Source: Bettongia penicillata ogilbyi (lineage: Eukaryota; Chordata; Mammalia; Diprotodontia; Potoroidae). From it: 64,000 nt of DNA. The position numbers and the translations under genes are program-made. The stretch spans positions 372,001 to 436,000 of the forward strand of contig JAJHZJ010000121.1 in NCBI GenBank assembly GCA_023548195.1. Direction: 5' to 3'. Below the pieces are notes generated by a model. It was not told the origin of the DNA. It did no database searches and saw nothing but the letters and a program-made list of their open reading frames with translations. This document shows, one piece after another, positions 11,549 to 21,387 of this stretch (its first letter is position 1; the number at the start of each line of letters is the position of its first letter).

Positions 11549-12762
11549 AAAATATATAAAGAACAAGTCATATTAGCAGTAGGGAGCAAAATGATGACAA
11601 GTCCAACTTGTGCAATGTCTCTCCAGAAGAACATGTTGTCCCCTCATTTGTAGTATAAAATTCAGAGGGTGATAGGTTTTTCCTGACACATCAGCATCTT
11701 TCGCTCCAATGTATCCAGCGCACCTTGCATTTCTGTACCCTGCTTTCTTCAGTTTTTGTCTGACATTCTGGGTGGCATTCAGTCACGTTTGTATAATGAG
11801 GTGCTTTCTTTCAACTCTTCTATCTACAGGGGTATTTTCTTGCAAATTGTTTGCTATATTAAATAACTCTCTCCTTTCCCTCTCCAAAAAAGAATTGTTT
11901 CTTTTTTGAGATTTTTGAAGCCTACAAGAGCTTATCTCAGGATTCTGCTATACAGTATACGCCAGTGTTATTCTCTTAGAATACATGTACCTACCCATTG
12001 GTCATATACTTGAGAACTAATGACTCAGTTCAGGGTAGCATCTTTGGATGGAATATTTCTAGAGACTTCCCCAATCCTGTTTAAGGTAATGTTAAATATA
12101 TACATTATTGCATTATGGACAATTGTTTCAAGCTATCTTTGTCATAAACCAAAACCATAGGCCCCACTCCCCATCACGGACCCTAACCAGAAACTAGTGT
12201 ATGCCTGGCTGATTCTGTAGCATTTGTAAGCATCGGTCATCTTGCCATCAATAATGCTTCTTTTTCACTTATCAGTACTCCATGTTCAATTGCAGAATCA
12301 ACTGAATAATACATAATGCCCCCAAAGATCTACATTCTTTCTCGGATATCACTTCCTCCTACCCAATCTATTCTTCTGTGAAAGGCAGTATTGCACATTA
12401 TTCCTACTGGGAATGAGGAAGGCACAATAGGAAGTTGCATTAACTCTCATGGAAATAGAGTTCCATTAATAAATTACCAACCAGTTCAGGATGCTAACTG
12501 GTGTTTGCAAACAAACACTGTTTCTCAGCCCCAAACAGATGCTTTTCTTCTCAGTATAACTAACATCGAAGCAAACAGAAAGATTAGCCATCATACAGAC
12601 AATTATGTTAAGAGTCAAGTCTTAACAGTTAAATTGGTTGGTGTATAGAAATATAACACGTTCTCATCCTTCATTCTGGAATTCTATGCTTTCTGTAACA
12701 CCAGCCTTTTTATTCATTTCATTCATAGGTCTGTGCATGCCTTCCTGAATCCTTGGAGATAT

Positions 12763-12835
12763 ATGTGTGTATACATGCATACATATATACATACACACAC
12801 ATATATACATAAATATATATAATACATATATATGA
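12763..12835. repeat. TATG/ATAC-rich imperfect repeat
   Basis: Alternating TATG, ATAC and ATAT units. The open frame antisense to it is a by-product of the repeat. Confidence 0.8.
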
Positions 12836-13483
12836 AGCAAGCATTTGTGCATATCAGTATTAATGACCTGAGAAAGAGGGGAATGCTGGGCTCTGCATTG
12901 TTTAAAACTGATCACGGGGCAGGGGAACATTTACAAATTCAGTATCAGCCCTATCTTTTTTTACACATTGATTGAACACTGCTACAGAGCTCTCCCTAGG
13001 AGATTAGCTATCCTTCGTAAAAACTGACTCACTATTTCTGAGCATAGAGCCTGCAATTGGGAAAGGTAGGTCAAGCCCAGAAAATTATAGGCTGCCCAAA
13101 AGTACACTAAGACTGTGTAAAGCATGTTAACAACTATAGATATTGAGTTAGACAACTGATGTCATATCTACTGTTCTCTTATCTGCTTTTTAACGAGTCT
13201 TGTAAGCAAGATCATTCCCTGGATGGTCAGTAGACGAATAACAATGATTATTAATAACTCAGCCATAATGCTGGTTAGCATATCTTGATCTGGGCATTTG
13301 TTGTCTAGAAACTTATCACCTAAAGTAAACATTTCGTTCTGAATAGATGATGCATAAAAAATATTGTTATTTAGGAAAGTAAAGTTTAAATCTTATTTCA
13401 TTGCAAATTCTGTTACTACTCAGGTCCCTGCTCATGCATGGCTGTCACCTAACTGAGCAAAGTGTAGTGTCCGAACTCCCCTA

Positions 13484-13486
<3 letters not shown>

Positions 13487-13566
<80 letters not shown>
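13487..13566. repeat. Compound (TC)19(AC)21 microsatellite
   Basis: A perfect 38-bp TC run passes directly into a perfect 42-bp AC run. The sense transcript would carry a CU tract followed by a CA tract. Confidence 0.97.
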
Positions 13567-13570
<4 letters not shown>

Positions 13571-13893
13571 AGCAGTTTTATCATGAGGCATTTACACTGT
13601 CACTGTTATCTTTTTTGCCATACCTCAATCACCAGACATCAGTGTACCTGTTCTCATATGCTTAGTTTCACATTTATGTAACCTGCAAAAAACTGTAGGA
13701 ATTTATAAGTTCCTTAGAAACCTTCTCTTTTGACTAATTTCTTAGTTGTTGTAAAGGAGTGTCTTTTTGCCTGTGATCACTGATGAGGAAACAACATTTA
13801 TTTGGTATATTTGGACAGTGTGAATAGATAACCCAGAAGACATAGAGAGTCACAGAATCTCCCAAGTTGTGAGGGTCTTTAGAGATCATCTAG

Positions 13894-14275
13894 TCAAGAT
13901 TCTTAACTTGGGGCCTGTACACTTTACATGTACACACACATACATACATACATATAGAGAGGAGACCTATGTCTGTGTTTCTATGTGTGTATAAAGTTTA
14001 TAGATCCTAGGTTAGGAATCCTAGCTAGATGATCTGTACTGTATATATGTATATATTTATATATGTATGTTTGCATGTATATGAATATTATGTATGTATA
14101 TGTACACAGACACATGTGTATATATTTGATAACAATTCAATGTAATTGCTTTCCTTTGTAATTCTGTGTAATTTATTCTATGTAATTCTGTGTGTTCTAT
14201 GTATTTTATCTTTTGCAATAATGCAAAAGCATTTTTCTGAGATTCCCTGTGTTTCACTAGACATGATATAAAAAA
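13894..14275 (+). repeat. Old interspersed repeat, family not named
   Basis: Starts 'caagattcttaacttggggc', contains ATGTAT-rich simple sequence, then 'caattcaatgtaattgcttt' and 'tctgagattccctgtgtttc'. The reverse-oriented relative at 51965-52095 shares the same phrases in opposite order. I recognise it as a repeat but not its name. Confidence 0.5.
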
Positions 14276-14324
14276 TATTAAGAATTCTTGATATAGTCTT
14301 TGTAAGAATTTTAATCAGAGTACT

Positions 14325-14545
14325 GATAATAATTTGCATTTATATATAGTGCATTCCTCATAGAAGCACTATTAGATCATGTAAATATAATTATTGCTAT
14401 TGTAGAGGTGAGTAAACTGAGGTGCTGAGATGAAGCCCTATGCCCAAGGGTCTCACAGCTAATAAGAAGTACTGCTGAGGTAGTATGATTCAAACACAGG
14501 TGTCCTTTGGGTTCAGTGTTCTTTCCACCACACCTTGCAATCTGT
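14325..14545 (-). repeat. MIR-like SINE
   Basis: Antisense core: 'taaactgaggtgctgagatg', 'gcccaagggtctcacagcta', 'gattcaaacacaggtgtcct', ending 'ctttccaccacacc'. Confidence 0.7.
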
Positions 14546-14547
14546 CA

Positions 14548-14700
14548 TTCTTGATGAGCAGTCATCCAGCCCCATCTTGAACACCTCTAATGATGGGACA
14601 GTATGATCTTGCAAGACATCCTAAATCTGATTACTGCATGGTTCTTATGCTTCAGTAGGAAAAGGACTGTAATTTCGTTGCTGGGACCACTCCTTCCACT
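14548..14700 (-). repeat. L3/CR1 LINE fragment
   Basis: Antisense CR1 3' region: 'tcatccagccccatcttgaa', 'cacctctaatgatgggacag'. The same region is present at 52110-52400 and 43190-44170. Confidence 0.5.
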
Positions 14701-14907
14701 GATTCAGATCGCAACCCCTCAGTACATTGGTCATGGTATGTTACTGTAATCCAAAAAAACCACAGTATTCGAAGCTGTGCAACTCCACAATTAGAATGAT
14801 TCTGAGACAGTGGAAATATAGTTCATTACCAGACTTGTTCTTGAAGTTTTTCCAGGTTAATGGCACCACTACTATTAAGGTAACCACTGCACCGTGATTC
14901 TTTCAAT

Positions 14908-15480
14908 ATTCAATAAATATTTATTAATCACCTACTATGTGCCAGGCATTATACTAGATATAATAGATACAAAGAGTGAGGGGGGACGGAGTGAGAGGGA
15001 GGGGAAAAAATTTGAGATATATGGAAATGATTGTAGAACACTGCAAACAAATAAGATAATTTAATAAAAAAATTTCTAAAAAGGATACAAAGACAAAAGC
15101 TAAATAGGCTGTGTCCTCAAGAAGCTTGCGTTCTGCTGGGACAGGGAGACAGGAACAAAACATACATGGAAAATTAAGTACAAATTTGGAGAATGGGGAA
15201 GGGCACTAGAATCTGGGGTAGGAGCTAGTAAGAATAAGCCCTTCTATAGGAGGGGACATGAGTTGAGCTTTAAAAGGAGACACCGATTATTCAAGGTGAA
15301 GAGGAGGTGCTTTCCAGAAGTGGAAAATCGTTTGTGCAAAAGCATGGAGATAGAAGACGGAATGTTAGCATGTACAATACACAGTAAGCAGGCCAGTCTG
15401 GCTAGAAGGTAAAGGAGAAAAATTGTTTGTATTTTACCCCAGAGATAAGAGGGAAACCTTGGAGTAGGACACTAGTGGAG
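14908..15480 (-). repeat. L2 LINE 3' end interrupted by a short L1 tail
   Basis: Begins 'caataaatatttattaatca' and 'ctatgtgccaggcattatac', the antisense L2 3' end. After the insert at 14976-15083 it resumes with 'ctcaagaagcttgcgttctg' and 'ggcactagaatctggggtag'. Confidence 0.75.
14966..15093 (+). mobile_element. Very short L1 3' insertion with 10-bp target-site duplication
   Basis: GATACAAAGA occurs at 14966-14975 and again at 15084-15093. The 108 bp between them contain 'gagagggaggggaaaaaatt', 'gaaatgattgtagaacactg' and an A-rich end, the sense version of the L1 3' tail seen antisense at 25285 and 52801. It is a strongly 5'-truncated retrotransposition into the L2 copy. Confidence 0.75.
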
Positions 15481-15544
15481 GGATAGCTATCCGTTCTGCC
15501 TACATTTACCTTGACTTCTGTCTGGCACAAATAAACCAGTTTAA

Positions 15545-15656
15545 TAATAGTAGCTAGCATTTACATAGCACTTCAGGTTTGCAGAGTGCTTCACAAATTC
15601 TGTCTCATTTAAACAACCCTGGAAGGTAGGTTTCATTATGATCATTCCCATTTGTT
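15545..15656 (-). repeat. MIR-like tail fragment
   Basis: 'tagcatttacatagcacttc', 'aggtttgcagagtgcttcac' and 'ctcatttaaacaaccctgga' are the antisense of the SINE tail with GTGCTTTGCAAACC. It is cut by the CORE-SINE starting at about 15657. Confidence 0.65.
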
Positions 15657-15912
15657 GTTTTTTCACTTGTGGCTGACTCTTCATGACCCCAATTTGGTGT
15701 TTTCTTGGCAAAGATACTGGAGCGGTTTACCATTTCCTTCTGCAGCTCATTTTACAGATGAGGAAACTGAAGCAGACAGGGTTAAGTGACTTGCCCAGAG
15801 TCACACCACTAATAAGTGTCTGAGACTTGATTTGAATTTAGGTCCAGTTTAGGTTCAGTAGCCAGGTCGTTTCTCCAAGTCCAGCACTATCCACTATATC
15901 ACCTAGATGTTC
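15657..15912 (-). repeat. MAR1-type CORE-SINE
   Basis: Antisense order: 'ctgactcttcatgaccccaa', 'tttcttggcaaagatactgg', 'agcggtttaccatttccttc', 'acagatgaggaaactgaagc', 'gtgacttgcccagagtcaca', 'agcactatccactatatcac'. Confidence 0.82.
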
Positions 15913-16274
15913 TAATCAGTTCATAGCAAGCACTCTGACCTCTCTTGTGAGAAGCAGCATTACTATGCCTTTGCCCTCCCCTCTCATTTCCATTCTTTAT
16001 AACGTTCATCAGGAGCAGAAGTTCTTTTTAGCCCCCCTCAAACAATTTACTAAGCCATGTTTTCAGAGCCAGTATCCCAGCAACAAATTCAGGAGTTTCT
16101 ACATCTCTCCTCTGACAGGTCTGCGTTAGATGTTATGCCACCCTTTGGAGTGGCCTGGGCAGAATGGGGAGGGAGAAGGTTGTGATTCTGGGTCCATTGT
16201 AGACTTTGTTATAGAAGCAACACTGAGCTCCTTTGAAAAGCTTTAATTTTTTTTTTGGAATGTTTTCTTCATAG

Positions 16275-16439
16275 GGTCGTTGCTCAAGAGAGAACTGCAA
16301 GTATCTTCACCCACCAACACATTTAAAAACTCAACTAGAAATTAACGGGAGGAACAATTTGATCCAACAAAAAACTGCAGCAGCAATGCTTGCCCAGCAG
16401 ATGCAGTTTATGTTTCCAGGAACACCGCTTCATCCAGTT
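16275..16439 (+). CDS. MBNL2: MBNL2 coding exon: end of zinc finger 2
   Basis: This 165-nt exon (55 codons, phase 0 at both ends) follows acceptor CTTCATAG and precedes donor GTGAGT. It begins [20 protein letters not shown], which supplies the last two Cys and the His of the second CCCH finger; the first Cys comes from the preceding exon outside the window. ZnF1 and ZnF2 form the first tandem RNA-binding module, which recognises YGCY motifs. The rest, including [20 protein letters not shown] and [15 protein letters not shown], is the start of the linker. By comparison with the family it should be about residues 59-113. Reading through the donor gives a short open extension, which is not evidence of coding. 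Confidence 0.95.
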
Positions 16440-16884
16440 GTGAGTACATTTTATCTAATGATGGGGCTGATGGTCAAAGTTGGGAACAATCAGAACCATA
16501 TTGACTTGAAAGAAAAATGCCCTCCAAATGCTGGCACTTTAACTGGAACCAAAGCTTATATAATCTGGGAGCCTCAGAGATACAAGAACAGGGCCATGTA
16601 TATATGTATCTGGGAAAAGGTGTGATGGCATGGTTTGAAATGGGTAGTTCTCTAAATTACATCAAGAAAGACTTGGATTGGCCACAAATTCCGTGTGTCG
16701 GGAAATGGCTGCTCTATATATTTATTTCTCCCATGAATTATTTTCTTGAGGTTTTGTAAATAAGAGCTGGACATGCAGTGTAGTGGAAAATTTGGTAAAT
16801 CTTGTGTCATAAGGATATTTACCCATATGGTAAACTTAGTCTGTGTCATTATCATTGACTTCAGACTTTATGAGACAACCACAT

Positions 16885-17020
16885 TTCCCTCCATTAACCT
16901 TTTCACTCCAGTAGATTATAAGCTTCTTGATGGCAGAAAATGTTTCCTCTTCTTGTATCCTCAGTGCTAACCACCATGCCTGGCACATACTAGGTGCTTA
17001 ATAAATGTTTATTTATTGAT
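16885..17020 (+). repeat. L2 LINE 3' end
   Basis: 'gtagattataagcttcttga', 'tcttgtatcctcagtgctaa', 'ccatgcctggcacatactag' and 'gtgcttaataaatgtttatt' form the canonical L2 3' end. Confidence 0.8.
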
Positions 17021-17104
17021 TTAATGATTGGGGTCAAGGAAATTGGATTCAAAGTATTGCCCTGCTACTTATTAGGTAGTCAAGTAACGCCTTCTCTGAA
17101 CTTG

Positions 17105-17300
17105 TTTCATAGATTCTTAGATTTAGTGCTAGAAGGACCCCCAAAAGCTGCCTAGCTCTACGTACTCATTTAACAGTTGAGAAAATTAAAAAACAGAGAG
17201 GTAAAGGGATTTACCCAGAGATGCAGAACTTCCTAGTATGAAGCAGGATTTGAACTTGTCTTCCTGATTCCAACTCCAGAGCTCTGTTTACTTCTTTTTC
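17105..17300 (-). repeat. MIR-like SINE
   Basis: 'tagattcttagatttagtgc', 'gagaggtaaagggatttacc', 'caggatttgaacttgtcttc' and 'tgattccaactccagagctc' give the antisense core and head. Confidence 0.65.
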
Positions 17301-18807
17301 AACTAGGAAAGGATTGGATTAAATAAATTATCTGGGGTCTCCTAGGGCTCTAAATTCTCCACTTACCCCAGACTGATGTTTTGTGGAAAGAATGTCAATA
17401 TATGGAATGTTCTTTTGGCAATATTAGAGGCATACGTATGGACACAAGACAGCAGAGCCAGGAAAGAAAATTAAGTTGTGGATTAGCCCATAGAAGGTAA
17501 ACAGTGCCATAAGGTCTTCCCTTCTTGTATGGCAGAGATAAAAACATCTTTCAGGATTTCTTCTTGAGGATGGAGTGGGTGAGAGAGTGGCCTTAAGACT
17601 GAATTCCTAGGAGTGGGGGATGAAAGGAAGGAAAGGCAATAAGCTTATAAACACTTATTTTGTAAAATGCATGTTCGTCCTCTTTTTACATAATGTTTGA
17701 AAGCACTGATTTTCCCTAAAGAGTTGGCAATTGTTTTCAGGACTGCAAATGAGAGATTGGCAGAAGGAGTATATGTGACTACTAGGTTTGATTCATGTTT
17801 ATGAATTGTTCATTTAAAAAGACCAATTTTTTTAAAAGCCACTTATGTGAGTCTTTGGAGGTTTGAAAGCAAAGCACACACACAAAAAGCACTATTGTGT
17901 AAAAAAATCAGTCTTTATTGTGCAAAAAATTACATATTACTGAAAGCCCCCAAATTAAAATGCTGTGCTTTGGATAGGAATATGCTTGAATTTATTCTTA
18001 CTTGGTTGAGGATTGGATGCTTTGGGCCATCCCTAAACTCTCCATGCCTCTGTACAGCACAGAGTACCCACGATTACAGAACAGTCCTGCCTGGGCTAAG
18101 GAATACTTAAGCCCTGCCTTCCTTCCGATAACATTGTTGCTTGCATTAATGATCATCTTTTTCCTGTGTTAAGTGCCTCTCACTTTCATTTTCTAGCTAC
18201 AGTATTCCCTTTGTCCATTTGAGTAAGTGCTACATAATCCAGTTACCAGAAGCCTGTGATTAATTTCATATTGACTGAGAAACACATTTGCTAGATGTTG
18301 ATCAGGGCATACAAAAGACAGTCCTGTTTTATAGGATCATGTGTTCTAATTATGATGGGAACAAATCCAACTTTTTGCTTTAAAATCTTTGCAGTTTACT
18401 GGAAAGCTAGAAGAGTTGAGCTTGGGGGAGGCATATATGAGAAGACAGAGGTCTCGTTCTGATTTCAACGTCTGACCTCTTACTAATCAAGAAGTAGCGA
18501 TTTGTAGAACTAGCTTTTGAATGATGGGGTAGTTTTGTTGACTAGGAAGCGCAAAGATAAAATGAGGAAGAAAAAAATGAAGAGTTGACTGAGTGGAGGC
18601 CAAGTAGGTGATTTCAAAGCACAGCAGTTCTGAGATCCTTGAGTTTACTTTTATTGCTATTATCTCTGTCTGTGTGTCTCTCTGTATCTGTATGTCTTTC
18701 TCTCATTTGTTTAAACCTTTCTTACATAAATTCAGATGATGGTGTTGTCTATTCTTCTGGCTATCACCTACACCCACAGATGCTCATTCCTGTCGTCTGT
18801 TTCATTC

Positions 18808-19062
18808 GCTGTTGTTGCTGAGTTGTGTCTGATTCTTCATGACCCCATGGACCACAGTGCACCAGTGCTGTCTGTGTGGTTTTCTTGGCAAAAATACTGG
18901 AGTGGTTTGACATTTCCTTCTCCAGCAGATTAAGACAAACAGAGGTCAAGTGACCTGCTGAGGCTCCCATACCTAGGCAGTGTCTGAGACCAGATTTGAA
19001 CTCAGATCTTCCTGACTCCAGTTCTTGTGCTCTATCGACTGAGCCACCTAGCTGCCTCCATT
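18808..19062 (-). repeat. MAR1-type CORE-SINE, near full length
   Basis: Antisense element from 'gttgttgctgagttgtgtct' through 'tttcttggcaaaaatactgg', 'catttccttctccagcagat', 'gtcaagtgacctgctgaggc' and 'tgaactcagatcttcctgac' to 'gactgagccacctagctgcc'. The minus-strand open frame in it is a SINE by-product. Confidence 0.85.
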
Positions 19063-19504
19063 TCATAAGAAGGGTTTTCTTTCCATCCCCTTTCTAATTC
19101 CTTACCCTTTCAAGGACTGTCTAGAATATATTCCCATGGATGTTTATAGTAGTGTGCAGTAGAAAATATATAACCCAAGTCCTGGGATTCCCATAGTATT
19201 GTTTCTAATTCTTCTCATTGCTTGATACTACCATTAGCATTCTATTGTATCTTTGAGTCTCTGAAACTTTGTACTATCATCACCTAAATATGATTTCCCA
19301 AATACTCAACCATTTCTCCCATCCCCACTAAGGGTTAACACTGAGGCACATGACTGCCTTTTGTAAATGCTGACATGTGCAAACCTCAAACTCCACCTTC
19401 TATAAGGTTTATTACAAACCCTTTGAATCACCCTTTCTTGACTCTGACAGTCAACTTAATGCCTAATTATTTACTATTAAATAATTATATTATTAACTGC
19501 CTAA

Positions 19505-20165
19505 TTATTTCCTTTCTGCTAGCTATAGTCAACTCTTGAAATAACCTGCTAATTGGTCTTCTGGACTCAAGTCCCTGTCGAGTCCATCCTCCATTCAGTT
19601 GTCAAACTGATCTTCCTGAAGAAGACTGGTTGTGTCACCCCACCCCTTCCACTAAACTCCAGTGGCTCCCTATTACCTCTGGGATCTAATATAAAATCTC
19701 CTCCATTTGGATTATAAAGCCTTCCATAATCTGTCCTCTTCTTACCTTTCCAGTTTCCTTATAGCTTACTGCCCTACCCACCCCCACCCATCAGGTACTC
19801 TGAAATCCAGTTACAACATTGCCTTCTTGCTGTTCGTCTCATAAGCCGTTTACTGAAATTTCTTTCTCCCGTGGCTGAAATTCTCTCCTTCCTCTTCTCT
19901 ACTTCCCAGCTTCCAAGGCAAGGAAGTTGAGTCTCAGCAAAAATGCCTTCTATAAAAAGCTTCTTAATGCTAGTTCCTTCCTTCTGTTGATTATTGTATA
20001 TCCTGTATGTATCATGTTTTGTATAAAGTTTTTTTTTTTTTTTTTATGTTTTCACCCTCATTACTCCAGAGAAAGGAATACCTTGTTCTTTTCCCTGTAT
20101 CCCCAGCCATTAGCACAGCCCTTGGCTCTTAGTAGGTGCTTAATAAATGCTAATTGACTTATTTT
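19505..20165 (+). repeat. Long L2 LINE 3' segment
   Basis: Sense L2: 'actccagtggctccctatta', 'gattataaagccttccataa', 'ctttccagtttccttatagc', 'ccctgtatccccagccatta', 'agtaggtgcttaataaatgc'. It includes a 17-nt T run at about 20029-20045. About 660 bp, frames decayed. Confidence 0.8.
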
Positions 20166-20479
20166 ATTAAGAATACTTTGGATTTCATGTGGATAATTCT
20201 CTGTAAGTGGGTGCATGAGAGCGCTTATTTCTGTTTTCTGTCACCTTTTTGAGGGTATTAACATTATCCTTGTTTTTATTTTCCATTTCTTTGTATTCTT
20301 TCCCTCCTTGAGATATCTTTTAAAGCAGACTTTTGGTGCTATAAAGATTGTATTACTGCCATGAAGATGTAGTTAGCCTGACCCCACTGTTCTTCCCAAT
20401 TTTACGTGCTATTTCTACTTCTTTGTCAAGCATGTTTGGGATTGCGATGTTTAGGTTCAAATGTGGTGGTTCCTATATT

Positions 20480-20672
20480 CCTGATTATAGAACACTGTGG
20501 TATGTCTGAACAAACCGTGGTACATGAATGTTATGGAATATTACCAGGAATTTGGAACAGCAAATATGAAGAATTCATAAAAACATGGAAAGGCATACAA
20601 AAAGTAATGCAACAGGAAGAAAAAGATCTAAAAGAATATAACTACAAAAAAATGTAAATATAGTCCCTAATA
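20480..20672 (+). mobile_element. L1 3' region fragment, sense
   Basis: 'caaaccgtggtacatgaatg', 'ttatggaatattaccaggaa', 'tgaagaattcataaaaacat' and 'atataactacaaaaaaatgt' follow the end of L1 ORF2 and the 3' UTR. The first part corresponds to the antisense copy at 25285-26045. No intact frame. Confidence 0.6.
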
Positions 20673-20968
20673 AAGGAAAAAAAACAAAACAAAACCAGCA
20701 ACCTTCTTGTCATAGGTTATAACGCAAGGACCCTGGCATACACAGGATGGCCTGTTGGACAGGTTCTTAGATCTGTTTTTCTGAAAGGAAAGCAATGTTT
20801 GAGGGGTCAACAGTCTAATCAAGCACACTCACTTAGTTCAGGGGAAAAGTCAGCACCCTGAACTTCAGAGAAATTACAAATAGAAATTACAAACAGAAAG
20901 ACCAACAGACAAGGCTTCCAGCTGTCTGACCATAGACAATATATACATTGTTGTTGTGTTCATCCTTC

Positions 20969-21387
20969 ATTTTTGAAGAAGACCATGACATCAGAGAAAT
21001 GAAGACATGACTTGCACTGGACTTTGTTTTGAGTGAGGGAGGGCTGTGCAGGTCACCAGCCTCACTTTCTGCTCCTGAGCCATCTGGGTCCAGTGACCAG
21101 ATATTCATCAGGAGGACTGGAGACTGCAGTGGGGGTCCTTGATCTTTTCAGGTATTCATTTAGAGGGAGGTAATGCCCATTGAGTGAATAGGACTCTTTA
21201 AGAAGTAGTCAGAGAATGGCCCTTTTAATGAGAAAAAGAAAAAAAAATTACTAAATGAAGCTGGGAGGGAAAGAGAAACTCTTACAGAAAGTGAGGCTGG
21301 TGACCTGCACAGCCCTCCCTCACTCAAAACAAAGTCCAGTGCAAGTCATGTCTTCATTTCTCTGATGTCATGGTCTTCTTCAAAAAT
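20969..21387. repeat. Perfect 103-bp inverted repeat made of two SINE copies
   Basis: Arm 1 is 20969-21071 and arm 2 is 21285-21387, separated by 213 bp. Compared base by base, arm 2 is the exact reverse complement of arm 1 over all 103 positions. Arm 1 starts ATTTTTGAAGAAGACCATGA and ends CAGCCTCACTTTCTG. Both arms belong to a SINE-like family with a third, diverged copy at 50518-50705. In the pre-mRNA of the gene the arms could fold into a long perfect hairpin. Confidence 0.92.

Larger units (their letters stand above)
1..16274 (+). other. Intron upstream of the first visible exon
   Basis: No coding exon was recognised here; the MBNL start-codon exon and ZnF1 sequence are absent. The stretch holds nested repeats listed separately: L2 and L3/CR1 copies antisense to the gene, several SINEs, a L1 5' fragment and microsatellites. 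Less repetitive parts with nothing I can name are about 2360-3080, 8790-9190, 11550-12660 and 12840-13480. Short open frames here are AT-rich or repeat-derived and not supported as genes. Confidence 0.75.

Noticed and set aside
16359..16625. 88-residue frame beginning with Met inside the ZnF2 exon
   Set aside because: It uses the MBNL2 exon frame and runs past the GTGAGT donor into intron; not an independent gene.
18764..19066. 100-residue minus-strand frame
   Set aside because: Lies wholly within a CORE-SINE and its flank.
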